Shown: one piece after another, positions 14,695 through 21,940 of the stretch
Layout of the letters: every line of letters begins with the position of its first letter
How positions within the stretch are numbered: the first letter of the stretch is position 1
Assembly (NCBI GenBank): GCA_002351955.1
Contig: DEHO01000041.1
Coordinates: forward strand, 94,560 to 118,937
From: Flavobacteriales bacterium UBA2798
GTDB taxonomy: Bacteria; Bacteroidota; Bacteroidia; Flavobacteriales_D; UBA2798
DNA length: 24,378 nucleotides
Direction of reading: 5' to 3'
Position numbers and translations under genes: made by a program
The notes under the pieces: generated by a model
Databases searched by the model: none
The model's input: the letters and a program-made list of their open reading frames with translations, nothing else
What the model was told of the DNA's origin: nothing

Positions 14695-15603
14695 ATGAGC
14701 ATTAATGAAATAATAGAAGCATTAAGAATTTCAGATTTAAAATCTAGATCTGATTATGAAATTATTGAATTGATTCAAAAAATTGGAAAAATTGCCGTGA
14801 TGGGTGTTGATATTAAGCAAGGTCGATCAATTATTCGTGGACGGATAGTAAAGGAAAAGAAAGATAATTCCGGTGAGTTGGAATTTCACAGGTATGAAAG
14901 TCAAATATCATTTTTAAGGGATAAAAAATTAATACCTCCTTATAATCGCGCAAGTCTTGAAGGAGTTCCAATGTTTTACGGGACAATAACCGATCAAAAT
15001 GAACATTATTCACAAGTGCTTTGTATTTCTGAGATTACCAAATTAGTAGATGAAAATACTGAAGATGGTAAAGACCATCATGAATACATTACAATGGGAA
15101 AATGGAAAGTGGACACTGAATTTACAGTTTGCGCAATAGCACACAATGAGGATTTTCATGCTAATAACGAAAAGTTAGCTGACATGTATAATGGCTTTGT
15201 TGAATTTGTAAAAAAGCATCCTGATCGTGAACAGGATTTTCGTGATATTTCATCTTTCATTGCACGCGAATTTGCAAAGAAGGTTGATGAGGATAAAAGG
15301 CATGATTATAAGATTTCCGCAGCATTTTCTCAAGTAATGATGTCTTATGGCGTGGCAGGAGTTTTATACCCAACTGCAAAAGATGAAGGAAAGGGATTCA
15401 ATTTAGCTTTACCCCCTTACATAGTTGAAAAGCATTTAAAACTTGAAAAAATTGCAGTTTGGCGTTTGACTAAGAGAAATAAACAATTGGTTGTGATGCC
15501 ATATCTTTATTGTGACAAGTTCAAATCGGATGGGGCGTTCATTTATGAAGATCCAGGAAAGTGGATTTCGGAAGGAACACTGGAATATATGCTTTCAAGA
15601 TGA
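14695..15603 (+). CDS. RES-domain-like protein (302 aa)
   Basis: Residues 40-250 fit the layout of RES proteins, an ADP-ribosyltransferase-related fold whose toxin members degrade NAD+. Key parts are Arg48/Arg50 in IIRGRIV, FYG at 94-96 in EGVPMFYGTITD, Glu113 in CISEITKL, and GVLYPTAKDEGKGFNLAL around 222-239, which matches the family pattern 'g-i-lYPS...g-fN-a-L'. The usual Ser of YPS is Thr227 here. RES toxins normally pair with a small XRE-COG5654 antitoxin; here the neighbour is instead the beta/HEPN-like gene 3 nt upstream. Classical RES toxins are also shorter. An NAD+-consuming role in abortive defence is a reasonable hypothesis, but the residues must be checked by structure. Confidence 0.65.
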   Translation: MSINEIIEALRISDLKSRSDYEIIELIQKIGKIAVMGVDIKQGRSIIRGRIVKEKKDNSGELEFHRYESQISFLRDKKLIPPYNRASLEGVPMFYGTITDQNEHYSQVLCISEITKLVDENTEDGKDHHEYITMGKWKVDTEFTVCAIAHNEDFHANNEKLADMYNGFVEFVKKHPDREQDFRDISSFIAREFAKKVDEDKRHDYKISAAFSQVMMSYGVAGVLYPTAKDEGKGFNLALPPYIVEKHLKLEKIAVWRLTKRNKQLVVMPYLYCDKFKSDGAFIYEDPGKWISEGTLEYMLSR

Positions 15604-15632
15604 TCTATGATTAACAAACGGCATAAAGGAGA

Positions 15633-16289
15633 ATGAGTTTTCTTAAGGGTTATAAATTGGCGATTCAAAGTGCAAAAGACCACTTTGAAGTGGGAAAAAT
15701 GTGCGCTGATAAAAAACTATACGGTATTGCTAATTCACATTTGATTCTTGCCTCAGAGGAAGGAATTAAAGCTGCAATGCTCTTTGCTAAATATAAAAAA
15801 CCTAATATTCGAATTGAAGATTTTGATAAATATTTTTCTGACCATAAGCATAAACATGGCGAGATATTATCCTTGGAGAAGGAGTTTTACATGATGAATA
15901 GAATGTTAGGCTTTGTACTTAATCCGCTAATGGAAAAATATCAGGAAAAAGGGCCTTTAGAGGCTGATGAGATTATTAAAATTCGCGATAAAGGTGTTGA
16001 GGAATTGATTGACTGGCTAAAATTGGTTGTCAAAAATAAAGGCGACATGGGATTTGATGATGGTTGGTTTAAATCTGCTAACCACAAAAAAAACATGGGC
16101 TTTTATGTTCATTATGAAAGATCCGGTAAATGGAATACTCCTTCAATGATTGGAAAGAAGGAGTACCAAAAATCCTTTGAACTCGTAAGTCGGCTTCTTG
16201 ATATGTTTGAAAAATTTGAGATTCTATATGACGACCCAATCGCACAAAATATGCTTAGGATGATGGATGAGAAAGGTATTTTTGACTAA
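15633..16289 (+). CDS. AbiV-family abortive infection protein (218 aa)
   Basis: The protein is recognisable as AbiV-like (HEPN-related). The N-terminal helix pair YGIANSHLILASEEGIKA (30-47) is followed by FDKYFSDHKHKHGEI (64-78), the characteristic F-x-x-x-F-x-D-H-K stretch. The C-terminal half contains ANHKKNMGFYVHYE and WNTPSMIGKKEYQKSFELV, which also match the family. Lactococcal AbiV blocks phage development by interfering with translation after interaction with a phage protein; whether this homologue does so is unknown. A purine-rich AAAGGAGA lies immediately before the ATG, closer than a normal ribosome-binding site, so it may not function as one. The gene lies 30 nt after the RES-like gene. 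Confidence 0.8.
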   Translation: MSFLKGYKLAIQSAKDHFEVGKMCADKKLYGIANSHLILASEEGIKAAMLFAKYKKPNIRIEDFDKYFSDHKHKHGEILSLEKEFYMMNRMLGFVLNPLMEKYQEKGPLEADEIIKIRDKGVEELIDWLKLVVKNKGDMGFDDGWFKSANHKKNMGFYVHYERSGKWNTPSMIGKKEYQKSFELVSRLLDMFEKFEILYDDPIAQNMLRMMDEKGIFD

Positions 16290-16343
16290 ATCCAAAATTA
16301 TTTATTAAGATTGGTAAAAAGCAACTTGTAATTTAAATAATGA

Positions 16344-17765
16344 ATGACCGAATTTGAAGAAATAGCAAAAAATGTGAAGGAATTAAATCTTGTCGAAACA
16401 TTTCAATTTATAGAAAGGTTAGAATCACAAAATAATTTTATATCGGAATCCAAGCATGCTCCGATAAACAAGCTGAATTTTTCCATTAAAAAAGGGAATA
16501 GATGTTTTGAGTTCACTTCTGAAGGAATTACTACTGTTAAGGACATGCTGAAGTTACAAAGCAAAGGCTACGGTTTCCATGAACCATTCGAATTAAAGGG
16601 AGATTTTGGAAATATTGTTGCAGACGCAGCAGAAGAAGCAACGATTTCATTTGGTGCGGAAGCGGAGTGTTCCGGTGAAATTTGGAAACTGGAAAGCACG
16701 AGCTTCCAAAATTCAAAAACATTTCATAGGGCGGTTATTCCTAATGAGTATAATCCAACCTATACGCATTACACCGTTTTGCAAAGTACCCGATTTAAAG
16801 TTGGTAATAGTGTTCGCATGGCAGGACTTTGTGAAGTAAAAGTAGATGGCACACCATTTCAGTTATACGATTATAAAAAGGATAATCAAGACCACTATTT
16901 AATGGTTGAATCTCTTGTACCCATAAAACCCGATGAGTTTGAACGAAAGATGGCCTGTATCATTTATCCCTTGGGATTTTTGACTGGGACACTTGAAAGA
17001 AATGAAATATATATCATTCAATCGAATAATATAGACTTTAAAAAAATAACAGGTTTTCAATACCGCAGAATTGAAGAATCGGTTTTAACCTCGATGAAAG
17101 TCATTGATCCTGATTTATTCTATCAGCTTACGAAAAAGACGAATGTAGAATGCTGGATTTCGTTAAATATCTTTTCCAATTTATGTAGTAAGGTGTTTAA
17201 AGATCATCGTTTGCTGCGCGCGGTAAAAATAATTGCTGAAAGCAATAAATATCCTTTAGAAGTGAGAGCGTCCACGTATTCCGTTGCCCTGGAAACGTTA
17301 AAAAATATTGTGCTGGAAGAGAACGAAGACAAAATATCCCCAATCAAAAATAAACCGACAGCCAAAAAATTGCGAAAAAAGTTAACTGATGTCGTGGACT
17401 CGTTTGAGAACGCAGAGTTCAACAATAAAAAAGCCGTATTAAACCGGATAGAGCAAATCAACCAGGTTACCAATAGCGATGGCTTTGAACTTTCATTTTC
17501 TCTATTGGGAATTAAATTAAGCGAGTTGGATAAGGAGTGCATTAAATTGAGAAACGATTTTTTACACGGTCGTATTCCGTTTCAAGATGAGAAAACAAAA
17601 GACCCGAAGCAACTTCAGTTTTTTGCCTACAAACTACATTTTCTTGTTTCAGCTCTTATTCTGAAGTATTGCGGGTTTTCAGGGGTGCTAAAGAACAATG
17701 CAAAGGTATATGACCTCTTTCATGGGAAAAAAGACGTGCAGGAGACAGTTTTCAGAACCATTTAA
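16344..17765 (+). CDS. HEPN-domain putative RNase toxin with N-terminal beta module, ApeA-like (473 aa)
   Basis: The first 250 residues are beta-rich (GRCFEF-like strands and ECSGEIWKLESTS) and suit a sensor or ligand-binding module of ApeA-like architecture. The C-terminal 180 residues are a helical HEPN bundle. Arg403-Asn-Asp-Phe-Leu-His408 (LRNDFLHGRI) is the catalytic R-x4-H motif used by HEPN ribonucleases. It is flanked by KLSELDKECI before and FAYKLHFLVSALILKY after, as expected for the last two helices. ApeA-type proteins cut tRNA during phage infection; whether this protein does so is inference. The gene lies 54 nt after the AbiV-like gene, the largest gap in the operon, and 11 nt before the AbiGi-like gene. 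Confidence 0.75.
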   Translation: MTEFEEIAKNVKELNLVETFQFIERLESQNNFISESKHAPINKLNFSIKKGNRCFEFTSEGITTVKDMLKLQSKGYGFHEPFELKGDFGNIVADAAEEATISFGAEAECSGEIWKLESTSFQNSKTFHRAVIPNEYNPTYTHYTVLQSTRFKVGNSVRMAGLCEVKVDGTPFQLYDYKKDNQDHYLMVESLVPIKPDEFERKMACIIYPLGFLTGTLERNEIYIIQSNNIDFKKITGFQYRRIEESVLTSMKVIDPDLFYQLTKKTNVECWISLNIFSNLCSKVFKDHRLLRAVKIIAESNKYPLEVRASTYSVALETLKNIVLEENEDKISPIKNKPTAKKLRKKLTDVVDSFENAEFNNKKAVLNRIEQINQVTNSDGFELSFSLLGIKLSELDKECIKLRNDFLHGRIPFQDEKTKDPKQLQFFAYKLHFLVSALILKYCGFSGVLKNNAKVYDLFHGKKDVQETVFRTI

Positions 17766-17776
17766 AAAGTAACAGC

Positions 17777-18520
17777 ATGAGCGAAATTAAAAGGATCAAT
17801 CAGTTTGAGAATCCCGACCATATTAATCCTTTCCTCACCCATTGGGTTGGCCGGAAAAAGAGCGAAGAAGAATCGTTTGCCATTCTTAAAACCATCTTGG
17901 AAAATTCAGAATTGAAATTTTCGGCCTGTCCGATCAGTTTCCCATCATCAACCTATACAGTAACGCAGGAAATGATCTGTTTTACCGATACACCTATCCG
18001 ACAATCCAAAGATACTTGCATCAGGTACGGTTATTTCGGCATGAGTTTTAACAAAGCGAAAATGATTGAACACGGAGCAAATCCCGTATTGTACCTGACG
18101 GATAATCGCTCTGTTCACATGGAATTTGAATTAATGAACCGGTATTCAAAGAACGAAGATCAACTTATTCATTCATGGATTACCGGTATTATGCAGCCTT
18201 TTGACACGAAAAAATTTGCGAAAGATAATCACGCAGAATTTTATGAGCGGGAATGGAGAATTGTAAGAAAACTTCCAGCTCAAAGAAATAATGTTGCCCG
18301 GAAATATCAGGGAGAATTTAATGAACACCCATTCATGGGCGAGTTAAGAAGACAACAGAACAGCCAAAATATCAATGACGAAACTTTTTTTCTTAAATTC
18401 AATCCGGCAATATTGGAGAATGTAATTGTGCCGGAGAGTTATGAAAGTGAGGTGTTACGGTTAATGGAAACGCTCAATTTAAATTGTGAGGTACTGATTA
18501 TTCAAAAGGGTGCAATTTAA
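17777..18520 (+). CDS. AbiGi-like abortive-infection protein (247 aa)
   Basis: Four motifs in order fit the AbiGi family: MICFTDTPI (66-74), YGYFGMSFNKAK (84-95), GANPVLYLTDN (100-110) and FYEREWRIVRKLP (155-167). AbiGi is the putative antitoxin-type component of the lactococcal AbiG phage-resistance system; its molecular action is not firmly known. The gene starts 11 nt after the stop of the HEPN protein and is the last gene of the operon, followed by a hairpin terminator. No AbiGii homologue is seen in this window, so the HEPN protein may be its partner. A related DUF2971-type assignment cannot be excluded. Confidence 0.7.
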   Translation: MSEIKRINQFENPDHINPFLTHWVGRKKSEEESFAILKTILENSELKFSACPISFPSSTYTVTQEMICFTDTPIRQSKDTCIRYGYFGMSFNKAKMIEHGANPVLYLTDNRSVHMEFELMNRYSKNEDQLIHSWITGIMQPFDTKKFAKDNHAEFYEREWRIVRKLPAQRNNVARKYQGEFNEHPFMGELRRQQNSQNINDETFFLKFNPAILENVIVPESYESEVLRLMETLNLNCEVLIIQKGAI

Positions 18521-18525
18521 AAAGA

Positions 18526-18551
18526 CCCCGTTACAATAAAGCTAATCGGGG
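18526..18551. terminator. Hairpin terminator between convergent genes
   Basis: CCCCG (18526-18530) pairs with CGGGG (18547-18551), extended by TTA/TAA past one bulged base. On the minus strand the stem is followed by TCTTTTTAAA, giving a good terminator for the small membrane-protein gene at 18571-19077. On the plus strand the following bases are only weakly T-rich, but the hairpin lies six bases after the AbiGi-like stop and probably also protects the end of the defence operon mRNA. Confidence 0.6.
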
Positions 18552-18570
18552 ACTTCCTATAAACAAAAAA

Positions 18571-19077
18571 TTATTTTCTTTTTTCGTTCAGTACCGAAAG
18601 AAGTTCTTCCCTCTTTTCTTCGCGTTTTTTCAAAGACACCGGTAACAAAGCTGCATTAAAATTATTACGATGGTTTAAATACCCTCTGATTTTTCCATTG
18701 AAAAATTGATATAAAGAAGCTGCCCCCATATCTCTGCCAAACAATACATGTGAAACCGGACTTGACAAAAGACCGTAATAGCCTATACCGATAAATATGG
18801 TTGAAACTGTTTCCCATTGGTAATACGAACAAATTACCCAAAATGAAAAGGCGACACATGAATAAAATACCAATAACGTAGCCTGGGCAAGTAATTTTGC
18901 TTTTGCTTCAAGCCGCTTATCTTCTTTGTACCGCCTGACATAATCTTCATTCGTCTTCTTGTACTCTGCTTTTAATTCCTTTACCCGTTGTTTCCATTTT
19001 CTCTCATCAAATCCCAAAATAAGATACGCGAGGAAAATCAGAAAGAGCCAACCTAAAAATCGTAAAAATCCTTCCAT
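18571..19077 (-). CDS. Small three-TM membrane protein (168 aa)
   Basis: Hydrophobic segments lie at about residues 4-23 (FLRFLGWLFLIFLAYLILGF), 65-85 and 88-105. The first two are separated by a charged, probably coiled helix of about 35 residues (KELKAEYKKTNEDYVRRYKE). The C-terminus is basic and includes KKREEKREELL. No signature of a transporter or enzyme is visible. The gene is convergent with the defence operon and ends at the shared hairpin at 18526-18551. It is single, with 105 nt separating it from the regulator gene upstream. Function unknown. Confidence 0.65.
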   Translation of the reverse strand: MEGFLRFLGWLFLIFLAYLILGFDERKWKQRVKELKAEYKKTNEDYVRRYKEDKRLEAKAKLLAQATLLVFYSCVAFSFWVICSYYQWETVSTIFIGIGYYGLLSSPVSHVLFGRDMGAASLYQFFNGKIRGYLNHRNNFNAALLPVSLKKREEKREELLSVLNEKRK

Positions 19078-19182
19078 GTTTTATTCGTTTAATTGTTTAA
19101 CATTACAATCAAGACGTAAAAAAACAAAAAGGTTTGCTTATAAGATTTTCTTATGAGGATTGGTTTTGCTGTGCAACCGGAA

Positions 19183-19404
19183 TCAGGAATGTTTCGGGGG
19201 AGTTGGGATGAGCAGATCCCGAATATCCACATTCAAGGCCAGGGCAATTTCCCTGAGCAGCTTTAAGGTCGGCTGACTTTCGTTATTGCATATCCTGGAG
19301 ATGGTAGTGGGCGTTTTCTTGACCTTTTTAGCCAGTTCCTTCTGCGAAATATCCATATCGGCTAAAACGCTCTTAACTCGGTTTATTTTGATTTTTGAGG
19401 GCAT
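19183..19404 (-). CDS. Small XRE-family transcription regulator (73 aa)
   Basis: The whole protein is one helix-turn-helix domain of the Cro/CI kind: ISQKELAKKVKKTPTTISRI gives helices 2-3, followed by QPTLKLLREIALALNVDIRDLL. It has the same layout as the regulator at 24000-24212 (both have TTISR and NVDI-DLL). The ATG at 19404 is close to inverted repeats at 19410-19460, which suggests autoregulation. Divergently, a small plus-strand operon begins at 19581. It may control that operon; this is inferred from position. Confidence 0.85.
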   Translation of the reverse strand: MPSKIKINRVKSVLADMDISQKELAKKVKKTPTTISRICNNESQPTLKLLREIALALNVDIRDLLIPTPPKHS

Positions 19405-19409
19405 TCGTA

Positions 19410-19460
19410 CATATTTCTTACAAATCTATCGAAAACACCTCAAGAAATTTAAGAAATATG
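19410..19460. promoter_or_regulatory. Inverted repeat next to the XRE gene
   Basis: CATATTTCTT at 19410-19419 has an exact inverted copy AAGAAATATG at 19451-19460, 31 bases apart. AAGAAAT is also repeated directly inside the right half (19443 and 19451). The site lies a few bases upstream of the XRE start on the minus strand, so it is a likely operator for autoregulation, although an mRNA leader hairpin cannot be excluded. Confidence 0.45.
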
Positions 19461-19496
19461 AATCTAATCCCCTGTCTCACAGTGGATTATTTGATG

Positions 19497-19564
19497 TGAA
19501 AAATACATATATGTACAATTATATTACATTACAGTACATTTTTCATACAAAATAGGTAATTTTG
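19497..19564 (+). promoter_or_regulatory. Palindromic operators and Bacteroidota-type promoter of the 19581 operon
   Basis: A perfect 12-bp palindrome TACATATATGTA lies at 19504-19515. It sits inside a larger inverted repeat, TGAAAAAT (19497-19504) and ATTTTTCA (19538-19545). At 19557-19564 the sequence TAATTTTG is an exact match to the -7 consensus TAnnTTTG, 16 bases before the ATG at 19581. The inverted repeats cover the expected -33 region, so binding there would repress. The XRE protein encoded divergently is the obvious candidate. Confidence 0.5.
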
Positions 19565-19580
19565 AGATATGTAAAAATTT

Positions 19581-19883
19581 ATGAAAACGAAATCCAATAA
19601 ACAATTAATAATCTCACTTATAACGGACGACATAATCAACTCCTGTCTTGTGAACCGGCTAAATAAAGCCGGTTTGGATGCAGGAGACTATTACTTGAAC
19701 CTGAGTGATACCGTTTTTCAGCTTTTGAAATTCAGAGATGATTTTAGATCAGATAAAATTTACGAAGAATATTTGAAAATGGTAAAACGGGCAACACCAA
19801 AACATATTCAGGACGAACGCGAGAAACTTGATAATTTAGCAATCGAAATTTATCACTTTCTGATTTCAAAAAAACAAAAGTAA
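19581..19883 (+). CDS. Hypothetical 100-residue helical protein
   Basis: A small all-helical protein beginning MKTKSNKQLIISLITDDI. The central part reads NLSDTVFQLLKFRDDFRSDK and the C-terminus is basic (FLISKKQK). No motif is recognised and there is no membrane segment. It is the first gene after a TAATTTTG promoter box and palindromic operators, divergent from the XRE gene at 19183-19404. The next small gene starts six bases after its stop, so the two are probably cotranscribed. Related short proteins of unknown function are frequent on mobile elements. Confidence 0.6.
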   Translation: MKTKSNKQLIISLITDDIINSCLVNRLNKAGLDAGDYYLNLSDTVFQLLKFRDDFRSDKIYEEYLKMVKRATPKHIQDEREKLDNLAIEIYHFLISKKQK

Positions 19884-19889
19884 TAGTAG

Positions 19890-20042
19890 ATGGGAAATAT
19901 ATCTCCAAATAGAAATAATAATGCAGAACAAGAAAATTACCAATCAAAAAGGCTTTTTTCCTGGCGTTATGAATTACTTGCGCTTTATCTTATTGGCGTT
20001 AAACCTCCTTGGATATTGCGTATTTTCTTACCGAAGAAATAA
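19890..20042 (+). CDS. Small 50-residue protein, basic and hydrophobic at the C-terminus
   Basis: A short frame starting with ATG at 19890 encodes 50 residues that begin MGNISPNRNNN and continue to SWRYELLALYLIGVKPPWIL, ending RIFLPKK. The patterned amphipathic C-terminal half, rich in W, Y and basic residues, looks like a real peptide rather than noise. It lies six bases after the upstream stop and ten bases before the next gene. A longer frame in another register starting at 19921 overlaps it; I regard that upstream part as not translated and start the following gene at 20053. Confidence 0.5.
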   Translation: MGNISPNRNNNAEQENYQSKRLFSWRYELLALYLIGVKPPWILRIFLPKK

Positions 20043-20052
20043 ATTTCATTCA

Positions 20053-20259
20053 ATGAAAAATGATTGTATAGTTTGCGCCAAAACATTTGATGATCCTGAA
20101 ATGGAACGGATTACCTGCTCGAAAGAATGCAGCAAGAAGTGGCAGGAATTTTTAAGTGAATTGAAAATGGCTCCTGAAGAAGAAAGGGAAATTAAAATTG
20201 ACAATTTCTTTTCGAGGTTATACGTCAAGTTAATTATTCAGCAAGGAAAACAATCTTAG
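20053..20259 (+). CDS. Small zinc-ribbon-like protein (68 aa)
   Basis: From the ATG at 20053 the protein starts MKNDCIVCAKTFDD and has four cysteines in the order C-x2-C ... TCSKEC, the pattern of a short treble-clef or zinc-ribbon as in DUF2116-type proteins. The acidic middle part (KMAPEEEREIKID) is followed by a hydrophobic, basic tail. The frame can be extended to 19921, but that stretch overlaps the 50-residue gene in another frame. It is the third gene of the small operon. It is likely a nucleic-acid- or protein-binding accessory factor. Confidence 0.55.
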   Translation: MKNDCIVCAKTFDDPEMERITCSKECSKKWQEFLSELKMAPEEEREIKIDNFFSRLYVKLIIQQGKQS

Positions 20260-20312
20260 ATTATACGATTCAGATTTTATAATTGATTTGAAATTCATCA
20301 TAAGTGCAATTT

Positions 20313-21185
20313 CTACTTAATTATGGGAGGAGCATGTTCCATCAAAAATAGGAATAGCTCTTTGGGTAATCGTGTCTTATCCATGATATTTTTCGATTTC
20401 ATAACACCAATTGCACATAATCCCACTAAATATGCTTCACCCAAATATGAGGCTTTAGAAGTTAAGTAAATAAATTCTTCAAGCGGTAAATGCTTTTCCT
20501 CACCATCGGTATTTGCTTGATAAGTAACCACCAATCTTTTTTCGTCAAACCAAATAGTCTGATGACCTATTGCATTCCTTAAATCGGGATGTAAAAGCTC
20601 ACTGAACAAATCGAAAAAAATATCTTCGGGAATGATTTCCAAATACTGATTACGATTGACTCCGTAATTATTCTTTAGTATACCCGGTTTATAATTTAAT
20701 TCATTTGCCACTCGAAGATTAATAATTATAAGACCTAACACCCCATTTAGAAATTCATTATAACTCAAGAATGCATTTTTAGCAAGTTCCCAAATTATTA
20801 AACGATTCTTCGTTTCTATGGATTGCTTATAGGCATGATAAGAATCCATCATCCCTTGATACTTGTTAGAAACGGATGTCCCTGGTGTGTCTATAATATC
20901 CTTAGAAAGGATTTCTGCATATAACAACGGTATTTCTTCATTCTTTTGATAATTCTTTAAATAGGAAAACAGCATAATCTTCACCAATGAAATTGGATAT
21001 TCTCGAAATTGTGGTGGAATATCTTTCTTATAAAAATCATTCACATAGGCGAGGTAACCCTCAACCGGATTGGATTTGTATTTTTGAATTTCAATTTGAT
21101 TCAATTTGGTTTGTTCGCCATAAAGCCCTTCAAATATTCGGTCTTGAAGTTGATTTGAGCGATTGTTATTTGAGGCTCTTTCCAT
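20313..21185 (-). CDS. HEPN-like protein with an R-x4-H motif (290 aa)
   Basis: A soluble helical protein with no membrane segment. Near the C-terminal third, HPDLRNAIGHQT (199-210) contains Arg203-x4-His208 in the form LRNAIGH, which is the usual appearance of the catalytic R-x4-H motif in HEPN ribonucleases. It is followed by the strand pair IWFDEKRLVVTYQ. The helix before it (NEFLNGVLGLIIINLRVANE) would be the second helix of the bundle. The gene is alone on the minus strand, convergent with the zinc-ribbon gene and divergent by 57 nt from the lipoprotein gene. It could be a stand-alone RNase toxin or a defence effector, but the family is not certain. Confidence 0.6.
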   Translation of the reverse strand: MERASNNNRSNQLQDRIFEGLYGEQTKLNQIEIQKYKSNPVEGYLAYVNDFYKKDIPPQFREYPISLVKIMLFSYLKNYQKNEEIPLLYAEILSKDIIDTPGTSVSNKYQGMMDSYHAYKQSIETKNRLIIWELAKNAFLSYNEFLNGVLGLIIINLRVANELNYKPGILKNNYGVNRNQYLEIIPEDIFFDLFSELLHPDLRNAIGHQTIWFDEKRLVVTYQANTDGEEKHLPLEEFIYLTSKASYLGEAYLVGLCAIGVMKSKNIMDKTRLPKELFLFLMEHAPPIIK

Positions 21186-21242
21186 TTTAATATCTTACCT
21201 TTAGATTGCAATTTAACTATTGTTAACGACCCGGTAAGTAAT

Positions 21243-21764
21243 ATGAATTATATTTTTCCTGTAATTATTTTGACATTTCTACTTGGCTGTTCGTATTCAG
21301 AAGAAGAGCGGAATTTTTCTGATAATACTAAAATCCACAAAAGAGATTCTATTCATTTAGCAGAACCTAAACATAATGCGGTTGAGTCAGTTGATTCAAT
21401 CACTGGAAATCATCGTTTTAAAGAGTGTTATGCAAATGGTAAATTAAAACACGAATGGGAAGAAATTCAAATGAATGGTGGTATTGCAGTATTAGCTGAA
21501 CAATTCTACGATACAACAGGTATTTTAATTCTAAAAAAGGAGTACGACTATTCTGATGGGACAACCTATGACGAAACCCATATTGTATTAAAATCAATCG
21601 AATACTATCCCACTGGCTTGGTAAAGTCGAGAACGTCTGAGGAGTACTTTATGATGGGTGAAAGATGTCCCTGTGGCATTTGGGAGTACTTCGATGTGGC
21701 CGGAAGATTGACTAAAAAGGAGCAAAAGGGCAGTTGCGAAGACTTAAAGATTGACTGTTTGTAG
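21243..21764 (+). CDS. Lipoprotein with MORN-like repeats (173 aa)
   Basis: The N-terminus MNYIFPVIILTFLLGC is a lipoprotein signal: LLGC gives Cys16 as the lipidated residue, followed by SYSEEE, an acidic start that in Bacteroidota can direct surface export. The mature part has short repeats with the pattern 'E-Y-F-x-x-G-x-L-x-x-x-x' (ECYANGKLKHEWEE, YYPTGLVKSRTSEEYF, EYFDVAGRLTKKEQ), similar to MORN-type or toxin-antitoxin antidote repeats. No catalytic site is seen. It is not part of an operon; a double terminator region follows. The role is probably structural or protective at the envelope. Confidence 0.7.
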   Translation: MNYIFPVIILTFLLGCSYSEEERNFSDNTKIHKRDSIHLAEPKHNAVESVDSITGNHRFKECYANGKLKHEWEEIQMNGGIAVLAEQFYDTTGILILKKEYDYSDGTTYDETHIVLKSIEYYPTGLVKSRTSEEYFMMGERCPCGIWEYFDVAGRLTKKEQKGSCEDLKIDCL

Positions 21765-21835
21765 GGTTAATAGTAAGTCCGAAATTTTAACAAATCACGT
21801 TTATTCCTTGCCTCTCACTCATTGTCTATCGGCTG

Positions 21836-21934
21836 TCATTCCGGCATCTCCTTTGGTTCGATAAACGGCCTGAGTTCGTCAATCAGCTCCAGATCTTCAA
21901 GGAATTGGTTAGAGATTTCTGGGTCTTCGTGTAC
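21836..21934 (-). pseudogene. Coding-like remnant (32 residues, no start codon)
   Basis: On the minus strand the frame reads VHEDPEISNQFLEDLELIDE and on to PFIEPKEMPE before a TGA. The composition looks like a natural acidic C-terminus, but no start codon is available: upstream, the frame runs into the hairpin at 21941-21970 and then a stop. I interpret it as the 3' end of a gene cut off by rearrangement. Parent gene unknown. The rest of the 21765-22224 gap contains only hairpins. Confidence 0.3.
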
Positions 21935-21940
21935 AGAAAA

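Noticed and set aside
17204..17542. 112-residue minus-strand frame inside the HEPN gene
   Set aside because: It is antisense to the helical HEPN region, has a leucine/serine-rich shadow composition and no leader or promoter.
19120..19165. Short inverted repeat around CTTATAAG and TAAGATTTTCTTA downstream of the XRE gene
   Set aside because: AT-only stem with a three-base loop and no T run in the right direction; too weak to call a terminator.
19921..20052. 44-residue N-terminal extension of the zinc-ribbon protein
   Set aside because: It overlaps a better 50-residue frame, and the zinc-ribbon family normally starts just before the first Cys pair.
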